Origin: Nymphaea colorata
Taxonomy: Eukaryota > Streptophyta > Magnoliopsida > Nymphaeales > Nymphaeaceae
Reading direction: 5' to 3'
Length of the DNA stretch: 64,000 bases
NCBI RefSeq assembly: GCF_008831285.2
Contig: NC_045146.1
Location: forward strand, 17,189,289-17,253,288
Below the pieces are notes generated by a model. The model had not been told where the DNA came from. It did not search any database and saw only the letters and a program-made list of their open reading frames with translations. The position numbers and the translations under genes are program-made. Positions 48,817 through 62,942 of the stretch are shown piece by piece (within the stretch, counting starts at the first letter, position 1; each line of letters opens with the position of its first letter).

Positions 48817-51800
48817 TTAAGTACAGATGTTTTATATGGCATTTTTCTTTAATTGAACTTATGATTTAGGTCTACCCAACCTCAGGTTGCCTGTTGAGAG
48901 AGTTTGGCCAAACAGCTCACCACAAGAGCTATATGCTAATATACAAGTCCAAAGAATTCCAAACCATAAAAAATTCAGATTGCCCCTACAAATGAAGTGA
49001 ATTTATGGGGCACAATCATTATGATATTTTTAATGTTGACCACACGCTTACTAACCAACAGTTCGATGAGCTCAAATCTACACTTCTAGAAACCGATTTA
49101 GATCCAAGCTTCAAATTATTAATTAGGAAACGAAATCTTGCAAAGAAACCGCTACAGGATTTGATCATCATGGTTTCTTAGTGCTGAACTTGCTTTTATT
49201 GATGGTTTCGATAATAGTTTTTCCAGCTTGATTTGTGTAAGTTTTTATTAATACGATCATTAACGTCGAACAAACTATTTTACGTCTAGCTGGGTACAAT
49301 GCATGAGTGCATTGGGTCATTAGACATTTCTTTTCAACCTGCTATAGCCATGGAGATTAAGTAGTTCTTTAAATCAGAGACATAAAGGCTTAGTTGGTTC
49401 CCGGATTCTCGCTTTTTTTTTTAACTCTCGATGTTGACAAGATCTCAAATTTGATCACAAAAAGCTCAAATTTTAGACCATTAGGGCATTTTAGTGGGAG
49501 CAGGATGGTTGAGACTTAGTTGGTCCTCATGATTCAACAGCTTACCCCATTGAGTATGAACCAACTTGTTGAATGAGATCTTTAATATTAGAAAAAGGGA
49601 TTTGAAGAGATCAGGTGGCCTACCCATGTTGCTTTTCTTACTCAAAGAAGTTTGGCTATGTCAAGACTAAGTCAAGTCAAAATCCAAGTTCTATATATGA
49701 TCTGAAGTCCTAACCTAGTAATTATAATCCTTTGTTATGAAAGTTCAAGTAATTTAATCTTGTGCACTAAATCATGAAGTCCTATCTTTAGGTTTCTGGG
49801 CATGTGTAAAACCATGTGGCCCCTAAACCCTTTCTCTAGTAGAAGGGCCTGTGTTATTGGCTTATATATGTAGGATGTATATACACTCATGGTGTTTAAA
49901 CCTTCCACCACTTGCCGAGCAGTCGTGGCCAAATCTAGACAATCAGCCAATTCACTAATTCATGTTAAATTGATCTTAACTAGTGTTATCCAAATCGGTT
50001 CTTGAACCATATCAATTTAGTCAATCAGCCAATTCATTGATTCAATTGAATTCGTTGTGAATTAGACAAACATATCAAAATAATTTTCAATATATAAAAA
50101 TATTTAAAGTAAGAAAATGTTTAGAATTGGGCATCGAATTTAGGCGGATTTTGAAAATGCTAGTCTTAATTGAGACATCTTAAAAATTGTGTTAATTCGA
50201 TAGCCTCAAATTTAACTCTGGTAGAGAGGAATTTGTTAAGAACAAAAGGATAAGGCTCCTTCACCTTCGTTTTTCCTTTGACTCTAGGGGCTAGAACCGT
50301 GTTAGATTGTGCAAGAGATAGATGCTCATGGGAATTGAACCAGAAACTAGACACAATGGAGAAGGAAGGAGGTACGAACGATCTGAAATGCGACGCTTAT
50401 TTGGTCCGATCATATCTAAAATGCTTAAAATGTACCTTAATAACTTGGTATAATTTCATCAAAGCTCTTTCAAACTTAGACTTTAAGTTGTGTTTGATCA
50501 CATAACAGTATGTTATTGTTTCATGTATCTGTTCTAAAAATTGAGACAATCTTGACAAAGTCTTCACCTTAAATCAGGCTGAGGTTATATATAATGGCTG
50601 ACATCCCTAGTGTAGTAAACCATGAATGTTGAGGTGGAACCCCGCAAACCCCCGCAATTCGATCCAAGATCCGGGACATAACTAGGTTTTGAAATAGGCT
50701 TTCTTGTATGTTCAAATTGGGTTTAGCATTAGGTCCACAATAGGAAACCGGAATGCATCATACAAAATGAATATTGGAAACTAAGAGTGAATCTGGTCAC
50801 GCCAAAGGAAACTACAACTGATACGCTACTCAGACAAACTTGACAGCAGGATGCATGAGGCCATGCAGGGGCAAAGGCAGAGGCCATGGCCCTCCTCATG
50901 TTTTTTTTTTTAAATTACACATAAATTTTAAAAATTTTAGTTTATCTTAAGTAAAAATTTTGAAAAATTATATTTTTGCAACTATTAAAACTTTGAAACT
51001 GTAGTTCAGCCTCCTCTGTAATAAACAATTTATAGCTTCACATTTAGAGTCATGCTCCATTACTGATATGTATAATATGTTCATACTTCATATATATATT
51101 TGAATTGTTCATAGGCAAACACCTTTTTAATCGCAAGAAGTCAGAAAAATCATTTCTTGGTTTCCTGGAAAAATTGTAGCTGGAATAGAAGGTGGGGCTT
51201 GAGTGGCAAGAAGCACGGCTGAGCCGAGCCGAAGGGCGGTCGGGCCATGTGTGAAAGGGAAGCTTTTTCTTTTCATTTGGGGACGTATTGGTCGGCCAAT
51301 CATGAGCTCATGCAGGCCCACTCTCTCTCCCCCGAAGCCGCGTCAAGAAAGAAAGATAGCAATGAATCGGATGTAACCAAACTAAAGCGACGAGCACCGA
51401 GTCTCTCTATCTCTCTCTCCTCCTTGTTCCTTCTCTCTCCTTTTGATCATCCCTCGACATTAATGGTGGGTGTAAAAGTTAAACTGTCAACAAAAGCAAG
51501 CAAACCTCTCTCTCTGTTTCTCTCTCTACTGTCAACAAAAGCAACAAACCAACCGCTCTCTCTCTTTCTCAAAAAGCTTGGCGTAAGCAAGAGAAGAGGA
51601 AGATCCATGAGGGTCCTCAAAGAATCTGACCCTTGACATTGACTGCTCTCCAATAGCTTTCTTTTTCTCTTTCTCATTCATTAGTTTTATGAGGTTTTTG
51701 CAGGAACATATCCAGATGATCTTTGGACATAACCAAAAAGCACATTTAAGGCTTAATATTTTTGAATGGCACGAAGGCCGAGTTTAAAATAAAAGTTTGG

Positions 51801-53026
51801 TTTTCCATGCAAAACCCAGTTCGAGCTGGCTAAAACCAAGTTTTATATCTATGCACCAACGTCCGCTTCTGCTGAATTCTTTGACGGCAGAACGAAAAAC
51901 TGGTGACAAAAGAAACTAGGCTTTTTGCACTGTTTTTAGCAAACCAGATTCCCCAAAAGCGTAAACTTAGATGCTCTGAAACCAAACATGAAGATTGAAA
52001 AAGGAAAAGCTTTATAAATTTTATAAGAATATACCAAGCCAGAGCCCTTTTCCCCTGGTGACCGTGGCCGAAAAAACTAGCTCAAACACACAACACTTTG
52101 TGAGAAAATGGCTAGTTTTTGGGGAATGGGACGGCGGCCTTGGTCTCCTGATATGCGCCGCCCCGGCGAGCCCATTTCTTCTTGCCTGTTGGGCGGCCAA
52201 GAAATCGACTGCCCATTGGATGAAAAAGAAGATATAAGGTGGAAAATAAACTTGTAAGGCTGCTTTCAGCCATTTGGCCGATCTCCACTAGCCAATGCGG
52301 CGTAGCATATGTTGTCTTGAGATGTTTCTATGACAACCACTTAGATATACATCGCTTCTCCATCCCCATGGTTAAAGATCTGTTTATATTTAGATATTTA
52401 CAGAACATATTCAATGGCTGACCAGTATCTGCAGCTTTCAACTGTTAATGTATGTATCTCCATTTAGAAAGCAAATTCTTGGTGGGTGTTTCGGATTTAA
52501 TTGGACGGACATATAAGGCATCCATCTAATTTCGTTCTGATAGTGGTTACGAAGATGATATCTGTACACTTGCAAGCTAAAAGGGGAAAGAACATACAAT
52601 TTTATCCACACTTGGTGGGCTGCTGCTCAGGGGGGAGGTCGCACCCCACGCTTTGCTGTGTTCCTGCATACAGGAGGGACTGTTGGATATAAGCAGCCAA
52701 ACCTTTTGGGCGACAATTCAACTTGATACGCATATGTGTGGAGATATTGTTGATCCTGATAAGTCAATAAATAATAGAAACAATGCAACAAATAATGAAT
52801 AAAATCAAAACTATTGTAAACGGCTCCTAGAATCAAGGAGTTATAAATATCAGGAGCTTTAGCTCCATGTATTTCAAGGTCTATGGATGAGCCTTCCGTG
52901 GTCTAGCAATTATTTCAGCCACGTTAAGGTCTTTCTTTTTCATCTAATTCTTTATTTTTCCCTACAGTGAGAGTACCTAACTTGACTCAAAGATGGTGAG
53001 ACTTCTAATTTTAAATTTCCTCTGGA

Positions 53027-53028
<2 letters not shown>

Positions 53029-53068
<40 letters not shown>
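53029..53068. repeat. (CT)n microsatellite
   Basis: About 20 CT units in intergenic sequence. Confidence 0.95.
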
Positions 53069-54680
53069 GGTTTTGACAAGACTACTGTAAACTCTAACTA
53101 AGAGGTCATTCACCATGGATCTGATCCGGAAACTTGAAGAATGGGCACCTTTTGACTGGTTCCTTCTAAATGCATCCAAGACCCAAACCCCTGTTTATGC
53201 CAAAGGATGATGAAGCATGAGCTCTCTGATTGGAGACCTGGGCACATGAACTATGTTATCAAGCAATGACCCTCAAGGAAACAGAAAGCCATTGAGATTA
53301 TTCACGTTTTGGAGTGTAGGAGAGGGGCTAGCTGAGGCCGAGGCCTGATGACCCCTTTCTCATTTCCAATCCATTTTCAGATAATTCTGTACTTTTTAGA
53401 AGCGATCAACACCATACAATATCACATGGTTTCTCACATGATAGGGGCTGAATGCATATGAAGTTAGAACATGTGCTATCAGACTTAGAAATAAGTAAAA
53501 CAAAGTACTATGGATTGGCGATTCACGAGAGGCGAGGCTAAACCCTTCGGAGTCCGGAACTGCTTCAAGACCTAGATAGTCCATTGTTAGTTTTGAGGTA
53601 CATATATGAGTGGGGGGTTTCAATTGGTTCTATGGCAATCCAACACACCACCTTCAGCTTATACTAATTGGATATTGGGAAAAGAAAACTTTTATCATTA
53701 GTTTAAAAAAAAAAATGCATGTCCTTGCATTCTACTTTCCAAAAGTAGTAAAGAGAAAGAGGGAGTCAAAATTCATCTCCAACTTGTGGCTGCATTAGAG
53801 CATGCCGAATTCTCAATGTCAATGAGTAACCAAGATGCTTGAATCATGTTGTGAAGATTAAGCTATTGAACCATCTATCTTCCATGTCCAGACTGCAGGC
53901 TTAATTGCTGTTACTCATATGAAGCACATAGATGTTATAAGTTACAACCCCTCTTATTTAATAGTTACTGAGGGCCATGGCGACAACAAAATTCAGATTT
54001 GAAGTTCACTCACCCTTTCTGTATGCATGCACATAGATGTGTGGGTGTGTGTATGCATGCGTGCGTGTGTGCATGCGCGATTGACAAGCTTCTCTCTCTT
54101 TGGGGATAGGGGAATTATTGTCTTCTGTAGCTCTAGGCTTGGAATCATGTTCACAACAATGAGGAAGACATGAAAGGAAGTGGAGGGACCAAATCTCTCA
54201 GCCATTATGGCCTCTAAATGAAAACATGAGGAGTGGTTGATGGGAAGAATGGTGAACGCATAAAAGCTAACACTAAATGTTGTAGAACGCAAGTACACTT
54301 ATTTCTAAGGCAAGCATTCAACTAAACCCAACATCCCTTTCTTGGGGCTTCTTTATCCATGGACTATGTTTATACTAGAAGATTTCCTTTTATTAACATG
54401 GAAAGTTGGTGATATATTGATGTTCAAAGGAAAACTTTTCACAGAGTTCAATCAAAATGCGGCCCCACGCGTTTCCTAGATAGCAGGGCAAGCACTATGA
54501 TGCCTAGAGGCCTCAGATGTCTCAGTTAATCCTCCTTTTTTTGTATTGGACGCTTTCTTTAGACGTATATCGAGTCAGGAAGTGTGATTTTTACCATTTC
54601 CTGTGCTGGCTGACAGAACTCTTCTTACCCAACAGAAACATTGTCGTTTAACTTCAAGCCACTTTCAAGTTGGATCCTTT

Positions 54681-54834
54681 AAAGGCCCTTTGGCACTAAT
54701 AACAAATTGTTACTGTCCAGTAAAACTGCCCAAAAATTAGAGCATATTAACATATTGTTTCAGGAATCTACTCCAAATTGTAGAGCAGAATCATTGGATG
54801 GCAACAATTTATTAGGAGTGCCAAATGGCCCCTT
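54681..54834. mobile_element. 154-bp MITE with hAT-like ends
   Basis: The left end AAAGGCCCTTTGGCACTAAT and the right end read backwards, AAGGGGCCATTTGGCACTCC, form imperfect terminal inverted repeats. They extend inward through AACAAATTGTT and AATAAATTGTT. GGCC-TTTGG ends are typical of small hAT-derived elements. I could not confirm an 8-bp target duplication. Confidence 0.7.
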
Positions 54835-56710
54835 AAGCCCACTTGACTAGCCAAAGAACCCAAAGCCCTTGTGCATATGAGCACTAATTCCTTCTGAATT
54901 GGCATATTCTTCTAGTACAAAGTAACACATTCTTCAAAAAAGTTGCTGCACCCTATTCTACACAACTCGGGTGTAGATACAGCCGACATCCCATGCCTGT
55001 GGGACATTGTTTTAGAGCATTTACCACTATTATGCAAGGTAATTAATTTATCTCCTCCTCAGGTCTAACGATTAAAAAATTAAAGCCCAAATCCTGAGAA
55101 AGAATCATGAATAACTTTCACAATTGTTTTTGAATAAGATGATTGGAGGGCGACGACCAAAGGGGATGAAGAAGGTGGTGGTGGTGGATGGAAAAGTTTG
55201 TCAACTTTTTACAAGCTATGCATATAAATGGAAGGTTCAAAAGCAACTAAAGCTAGTGTTTGAATATTATTCTTCATGAACAGATGATCAATAGCAGTAT
55301 GAAGCGTCTGGAAGGTTGGTTTTGGGGAGAGAAGAATTTGACAGTGGAGGCATCATGAATGGTAGAGAGCAAGAACCCTATTGGTCCTCCTGTCATGGAT
55401 GACATTTTATTGTTCTCTCTTCATATTCCGTTTGTATCCCCCAGAACAGCTAGCCTGTGGTGTACCCAACTTCTCATTTCTTGCGATAATTCTTCTCATG
55501 TTCAGTGAGTTGGGACAGACAAATGATGCATCTGGCTTGTCATAGTGGCATGAATTGGGTCTGCTACAGCTAGTATATTCAAGGGAAGGACTTTAGTCTT
55601 TAACTGCATGATGCCTTAAACATCATACCAGAAATAAATTTCAAACTTTAGATGTCATGACTAAAGGAAAATGTCCAAATCAAGATTATATGTCACTTTT
55701 CATAATTGTGGAAGTACAATTGTGGGGAGGAGTGAAGGCATCATTTGCAGTTTCCAGACGATCAAAAAGATCGTCAACCGTGCACATCCAAAAACTGCAC
55801 TAAACTCTGCAATTCCATTTGATTCCGGAGCAAGTGTTTGATCATTTCTATCAGTTATAATGACATGCATGAAATGGAATCTGTAGAACCTTGTTTGATG
55901 CTCATTTATAATCGCAGTTTTTTTCCTTGTTAATTTGCTCAACCAAAAAGCAATGCGTTGTGAAATTTCTACCTAGTAATCAATTTCAGCAGCTTTTAAG
56001 CACTTTTCTGAAGGTTGGTGATGAACACTTAGTGTCCTTTCATTGTGCGTCATACGTGGGATATTTTTGCTTGGTATTCCACCTCAAAGAAGTATTCACA
56101 TGTCAAGATGATGTCTCATGTCACATTGCTCAATCTGTGGATCATTTTCTTGCAGTTTACGGCAGAATTTATTTCCAATGCAAATCACTCGCATGCTAAT
56201 GCATTTCTCCAGTTCGGAAATGGAGAGCTTGCGTGAGAAAGAATTCAGTTTTCTCACGAATACTTTTCCCAAACAAGTTTAGAAAAACCTTGCAACCGAT
56301 GTTTAAAACAATATTACATTGTAAACAAGCAAAGATGAGCACATGGTAGTACCAATAGTTATTGAAAGGAGTTAATCCTCCCTGGGAGAGGCCAATGGTT
56401 CTGCTTTTACAACTAGAATGAGTTGGTTTATGTAATAACATTATCTCTTTGTCGCACTTTCTATAAGACATCTAACTTTCTTGTCAATAAATGGAAGTCA
56501 TCATGTTAGTCTGGACCACTTTGGTGCCATTCAAATATCTTCAGATGAAAGGCCAAAATGGGCCTGAGATTGGGTGCCCGGACCGTGAGTTATAAAGCTA
56601 ATCTGGATTATAGGTTAAGAAAGACTTAACTGCCAAGGGACAGGTACTTGTCAAATCAATTTCCTTCATCATAGTAGAACCCTTAATATGGTCAATCGAA
56701 AATAAAATAC

Positions 56711-56732
56711 ACACACATATATATATATATAT
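56711..56732. repeat. (CA)n/(TA)n microsatellite
   Basis: A short CA run followed by about seven TA units. Confidence 0.85.
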
Positions 56733-58217
56733 CATAGTAGAAAAACCTTTAAAAAATGTTAATAACGCGAAAGATATGTCAGCTGAATAAAACAGCAAAA
56801 GAACGCTGTTTTTTGAAAAAAAGCAAAACAATAAAACGTGAATAAAATATGTTTTTTCAGTTTTTTTCATTTTAGGTGTCTTTTTCATATTTTTAATGTC
56901 AAACTTGTTGTTGTCATTTTCTAATTTTTATTTGTTGTTTATCTACTCTCTTTTTTTATGTTTTCCTATTAGTTTCTTATTTACTTTAACTTTTTTCGTA
57001 ATTTTCAATATTTTTTTAAATTTTGCCATATTTTTTCGTTTTTTTCAAGGTCACCGTAATAATCCCCCCAAGTTAGATTCCCTGTCATGTCTGGCTCATT
57101 GACAACCTTAATGCTGATGGTACATAGGCATTAGCATCTTTCAGCTTCTTCTCCAGAGTCTGAACTTCTTTCGAGCACAGCAGATTTTGGTGATCCCGAA
57201 GAAAAATCAAGACCATGGCATCGCAAAGATGGTCGCGAACCATGAAGGGGAAATATCAAAAGTAACGACAGCGTTGCAACAATGGCTTTCTGTCTCTCTC
57301 TCTCCCTCTCCTGAAAAGAAAAAGTTGGGAATGAACCACTTGGTCAGTTTCTATTCTGCTCTTCTTATGAAATATGAAATGGAGTACAACTTTGTGTGGG
57401 GATCATCTCTTTTTCCCCTCATTGTTTCTTGAACATGGAGTGGGAATATAAATCTATCTGTATGAACCTCTCCATTGATTCTAGAAACTCAAAATGGAAA
57501 CTGCAACGCCACAATGGCTTCAATGTGGGTTTCTTCTTCCGGAGCCGACCTGCGCGTTTTCACATCCATGGAAGGCCCCATGCAGCTGTCTGCATCCATA
57601 ACAGTGGAGAAAATGTGGGACATGTTTCTAGTAAAGTAGCATATCCTGCCAAGTTCTAACCAGAAACAATGAATGTTCATCATTGATTCCTCAAGCATGC
57701 AACCACATACATATATTTAAAATAAATTCCAAGAAACAAAACCTGCATAGACAGGACGCCGAAGGCCAGGCAAGAAGAATTTCTGTAACACATGTCTTAC
57801 TTACAGCCGTACAAGTGCCGGCCGTGGTCGGCCTTTTTTGACTAAGCATCGCACCCCCACCGAAATACCTCCATCAAGCTTGATACCTCATCTTTTCTTG
57901 TTGAAATCATTACGTGGTTGAACCAGATGGAAAAAAATAAGCTAGGGTTATCATAGCACCTTTGGTGGAGATAACAGGGACCCCCCCACCTCATTTAATA
58001 CCCTTGGCATACTGCCATTAATTCATTCCTTTCTGGTTTCATGAGTACTGCATGAGAAACAAGTCAATTCAGGTTACATACATCCCCCTTTTTTACAGTG
58101 GGTAATGGCATTGAGCTCTTCTTACCTCTAGACCAGTCTGAAAATGCCATGATGGGGAGGAGCTAAGCAGAGGTCTCTTTACCCAACTACATTGAAGAAG
58201 GTAAAGAGCTCAGTTCC

Positions 58218-58441
58218 CTAGGAGTCTCGAACAGTAGCAAGAGCTGGCTCAGGATGTTCTTGATCATGAGCAGAATTTACTGTCAGCTCCGTAAGCATTT
58301 GTAGTAGCCAGTCAACCTCTGCCTTTAGTGCTAGAGACGAAGGGGGCACGGGGCGAATGAATCATGTTTTTGCTCTTCGCTCAGACTTTGATGAGGCTGA
58401 CTACAGAGTACCTGAGTCCCGAGTTGACGATTGATCGAACA
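58218..58441 (-). other. unidentified 74-codon open stretch
   Basis: On the minus strand a frame stays open from 58441 to a TAG at 58218, with no start codon fixed. It ends in a helix-like segment (ALKAEVDWLLQMLTELTV) followed by HDQEHPEPALATVRDS. The amino-acid balance is protein-like, unlike the nearby low-complexity frames. I could not assign a family or find a flanking exon. It may be the last exon of an unrecognised gene, a transposon gag remnant, or chance. Confidence 0.2.
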
Positions 58442-61400
58442 TCAGTCATCCCCTGAGAATACCAACTTTTCTCTCTTTCGTGCCAAGTACTGACAAATTC
58501 TTGTCCTAAGCATGTCAAAGGCACGCACTTAGAGAACAGATCTTAGAGGTGCTTTTCTGTTGAAATCTTCAACGAATGGAAGTATCACTTCCCTCAGAAA
58601 TATGCTCATATGATAAGAGAGAGTTCCTCGTTTTCCAAACTGTGATACCCAGTAAATGCGATGAAGCGTTCACGCAAGTAACTTATTTGCTAAAGGCTGT
58701 TTCCTGAATCAACAGGCTTACTGTTAAAATCCAAGGACTTGTTTACTTAAGCTGGTTTTTCCCTGCAGAACCTTATGCTAGAAATACCACCCTAGTCATT
58801 CAACCGATCTTGATTCTTGGCCACTCTTAAATTGAAGGTCTCAAGTCCAATCTCCCTAGCTAGACTGATGGAACTCTTCTTGTCGAAATGCATCCACGTA
58901 TGAATCCCTGCCTAAGTTGATGGAACTCCCCTAAGAAGCGAAATGTAATTAAAATATGAGTAGTATCTAAAGTTCATGTATTGTTAAATCAAACCTGAAC
59001 CCTCTTAGAAGTGGGCCGTGTTAGCTCAATCCCTCAGCAGGGGCAACTTTCTTCTTCTTGGGCTTTTAGGACCATGGACCTCTTTGGGTCTAATATTTCC
59101 TTGCAGTTTCCCTCATTTTGCATGCGCATTTTCAACAACTACAAGGTTTATTTCGCACTTGGGTTATTTCAAGGCATTGAAATCCCATCGTGCAATTTAG
59201 TTTTTTGTGAAAAAGAAACAGTATATTATTTTTATTTAATCTCCAGACATTCGTACCTTTTTATATATGTACTACATTGTCCTCTAACAAGGGCAATATC
59301 GTCTTTATACAATTTGTTAATTTTAAGTTGGCCATTTTAAAACTATGTAGGTTACACAAGGCCTAGTTAATGTGGCATAAATTCGCTCAAGAAAAGAGAT
59401 TTGAAGTCCCTCCAAAAATTAGGAGAGTGTGATAGAGTTGAAGCATGTAACTGTAAGTGGCTGATTCTAATTGAACTTTTTATTTCTAACTAATATGTAT
59501 GCATAGATGTACTCTACTTCTCCAAAAAGTAAACATTTTTTTTTTCTGCTGATTGACAAATGATTCATCTAAATCACCGAATTCGCCTATTTATCGAATC
59601 AGCAGCCTCACTGATTCTATTCAATCTGCTGACTTTTACAACGTTGGAGTTGAGGCTGGCTTCTTCAACATTGCCAATCCAATATGCACTTTTGACAGCC
59701 TTCTTGGACAATCATGGCATCCACATCCAAGAAGAGCTGGCAAGTTCTTCAGAGCAAACTATTGGCCACAGATTTAGTTAAGTAACCGCAAGTGACGTGA
59801 AGAGCTTCCAGTTTTCGAAATACCATCTACATGGACATGTAGATCTCAGAATGGACTATGAGAGCTGCTGTGAATCTGTGTCACTATTTTTAGATCACTT
59901 GCAAGTGGGTGTTCAGGTAGTCCACTCGGTTAATCAGATCATGTGCATGAACATCTTTCTTGGTTTCGATCGTCCCTTTTGGAATAACATGATTTTGATT
60001 TTGAGTTTCATAGTTTTAATGTTTACTTAGGAGAAACTGCCTTCACCTTCAGCATAAAACACTTAAGATCATACCCTCATACATTCAATGTTCTAACTTG
60101 CTTCGGAACGTGGGTAGACCTATGACATATCATTCAACTCGAGTATCGTGTTTGTCTTCATTTGCTGTCCAAAAAAGTAACACATAGAATGATAGCGACC
60201 ATGGTATTTGAACCTTATATCCCTTGAGTGTGAGCCGCCTTACTATCCAGTAGCACTATGCCCTTTGATGCAATTTTGAGTTACATAATTGGTTCGGCCA
60301 ACCCATTCATTTATCAAACATCTATCTGCGTTTCTGGCTTCCCCAAAAGGAACAAGGCAGGCACTCGTCCAAAGGAGGAGCCTTCACAGGAACTCAAAAG
60401 GCTAAAATACCATCAGGACAGAGAGGGAAGAGAAAATGTACCGAGACAACCAATGGAAAATCAGTTTTCCCGATCGAACTCGACTGCGAAAAGTTTAGAG
60501 AATCGGCTGAATCCGATCAGATTCGGAATTGTTCCACATCAGACTAAAATTTGTACTTTAAAATGATCGAAAGAGCAAAAGAATGAATCAGACTATATAT
60601 GATATTGAAAAAAAAAGTCTCATTCATTTTGAATCCCAATTTTGTCAATAATGCATATTGTGAGCCCCTCCCATGGCGAAATGGCTTCTCCCTCAAAAAT
60701 GGTGCCACATACTTCACACAAAAGCAGCTGAAAATAAATATATTTTAGTTTGACTTGGCATCATGCAAAGCCCTGCTCAACACTCATTTGATTAGAGGGA
60801 TACAAAGGAAAAAGAAGGGAAAATACAGGAGGGAAAGCAAAGGAGTATACACAATGTTGTGTTTGAATGGAAGAGAAAGGGAAATGAGAGGAAGGAAATG
60901 AAACATAAGTGTATTTCCGCACCCCTCTAGGGATGTAAGCGGCTTGAATTCAGATAAACTAAAGAATAGGAGAAATCAGACATATGTAATTCAGTAAAAC
61001 CAAAAAACAGAACCTCTAACACCATATTCCAGCCTTTTACTTCGCTCTATCTCATTCCTTAATTACTTACAAGTAGGATCTATGAGGGGGAGCAGCCTCA
61101 GTATATGCATACCACTGAATGAAGCACATGATGGGGCTCACATTCGAGTCCCCGACAGAATAACCTCACAAATAATAGCAAGAATGAAGAGGATAGCATC
61201 CACATCCACAACGCAAAAGGGCAGCAAGATGGTGCTTGATACCAACTTCTCTTGCGATATTAGCCTGCCATCTTTAGACAAGGGAAGACAAGTGAGAACT
61301 TGGAGAATAATTGAAGCACAAGCAGCATGAAAACGCCAATGGAGATCAATTTCAGTAAGTACTTCGAATGGAAACTGTATCTAAAAGCAATTTTTTGGCA

Positions 61401-61587
61401 AAACAAAAGGCACAGTTACAAATGTGGCTGGATACATAATTCTCGGGCTCTCATCACTCTACAATGAACACGCCTTGAAAGAGAAACAAGTGAAACTTCA
61501 ACTCTCAACTCTCAGGCATCAAACTTATTACAGAATTCCATTTCGCTGATGAAGGGTGACAGTCGGAGACCAGTCATTAACTTGTCC

Positions 61588-62942
61588 TCAAGCAATCGTC
61601 AAAACCCTTTGCTTCTCCATTGCTTTCCGTCGCTGCAGATGGATACATGATATGCTCATCACAATATACAACTTTATCTGATGAAAATTAATAACCATCC
61701 TTTTTCTTGGAAAAAGTACAAACTTATGGTGATATTCTTCAAGCGACAAACATTCATGCCTATGAAGAAGAAGAAGAAGAAAAGGAGGAGGAAGGAGCTT
61801 TACCAACATAAATCGTCAAAAGTGATAAATTTGACATTAGGTAAAAAGGAAAAGGCAAACATGATCTCCAAAACAAATCCAGAGGCGCAGACGCCAATTA
61901 ATGAAAGACTACCAAAAGACAGTCACCAACAGAAACAACGTCAGGTTTTCTTGTGGGATGGGCAGCATAGCTTACTAGTGCACCACAAGTTAAAATTAAA
62001 TAAAGCAGAATAGAAGCATATAGCTAGATGGGATTTTTGAGGGACCCTACTGTGAAGCACTCATCTAGAAATCAAGGACAACACGTGACATTGCATGCAT
62101 CACAAAGTACTGGTGATTCTGAATAATAACACTTTCAAATATATTTAGTAGATTGTTCTGCTGACCCTTAGGCACACAGACATTCTTCAGTAGACCAAAC
62201 ACCAGCCAATCGTTCTATACCTGAACAACTACAATCTCTTTCGCTATTGAGGTTTAGCATTATCTAACGCGACAAGCTTTCATGACGTAGTTTGTATCAC
62301 AGTGGAAGTAGGAAGGCGCGGTTCAAACACGAGAGTACCATTAATCTTTGAGAAATAGGCCTTCACAAAATGTGGGTGACAAGATGAGGATTTGAACGTG
62401 ACATCAAAGAGTGGAAGAGAAGAACTAACCAGTAAAAAGTATATGCATGTAGAAGGACTAACTAAGCACAATCTGAAAGGAAACAAGAAGCCAAACAAAC
62501 GACTACCAACTGTTCGACAAAATGCCCGAACGTGACAAGTGCTCAGCAGGAAGGGGCGAGATTGCACTAGGCATAAAAGGGAAACAATAAGAGCGAACCT
62601 TAGTGCCGGGAGCAGGTTGGTCGAGCTCGGCCTACGGGACGATGAGAGGCCATGGCTCCCTAGCCTTGCGGAAAGTCTGCTCCATTTCGAGCATCTGACT
62701 CTTTTCGAGCATGCCTTGGCGAATGGCCTGTGCGGCGGTGGAAGTGGCTTCAATTACCTCCTCAGCACCGCTGAGTAAGTGAAGGTGATCTGAGGCTGGT
62801 GGTCGTCGATGCGGCGCTTGACTATCAGCTGACAGGCACCTTGCGAGCTTTACACTGCGCCCGGAACTCCATGGACCATGCACAATGCGGTTCTTGGGTC
62901 GAATGCATTGAACTCAATCTTCACCTTCGGCAAAAGCTTCAA
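61588..62942 (-). pseudogene. mitochondrial ribosomal protein mL53 pseudogene
   Basis: Exon 1 (62942-62599) and exon 2 (61632-61588) correspond to plant mL53, a protein of the mitochondrial large ribosomal subunit of about 125 residues. Recognisable blocks are KVKIEFNAFDPRTA, MEFRAQCKARK, CQLIVKRRIDDHQPQITFTY, SGAEEVIEATS, LEKSQMLEMEQTFRKAREPW and, after an intron with good ends (AAG|GTTCGC ... CTGCAG), RRKAMEKQ then a stop. They lie in three frames. An extra seven bases that duplicate CATGG(TC) break the frame after the RTALC segment. The second break is near 62840 and the third near 62774. A TAG replaces an expected Glu codon just after WPLIVP, and the start Met is replaced by ACC. Because the intron is kept, this is not a processed copy. 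Assembly errors could explain single indels but hardly all lesions. Confidence 0.78.

Larger units (their letters stand above)
43942..61587. other. long gene-poor spacer upstream of the NAC gene
   Basis: Apart from the elements listed separately, I see no coding exon with recognisable conservation in about 17.6 kb. Frames above 70 codons here are low-complexity (Leu/Ser runs over CT repeats, Tyr/Ile over TA repeats) or lack family motifs. About 43942-46000 should contain the NAC promoter. Confidence 0.55.

Noticed and set aside
60190..60265. A tRNA- or SINE-like string near TGAGTGTGAGCCGCC
   Set aside because: No A-box/B-box pair and no foldable acceptor stem. The words are common in plant repeats, but no element boundary could be set.
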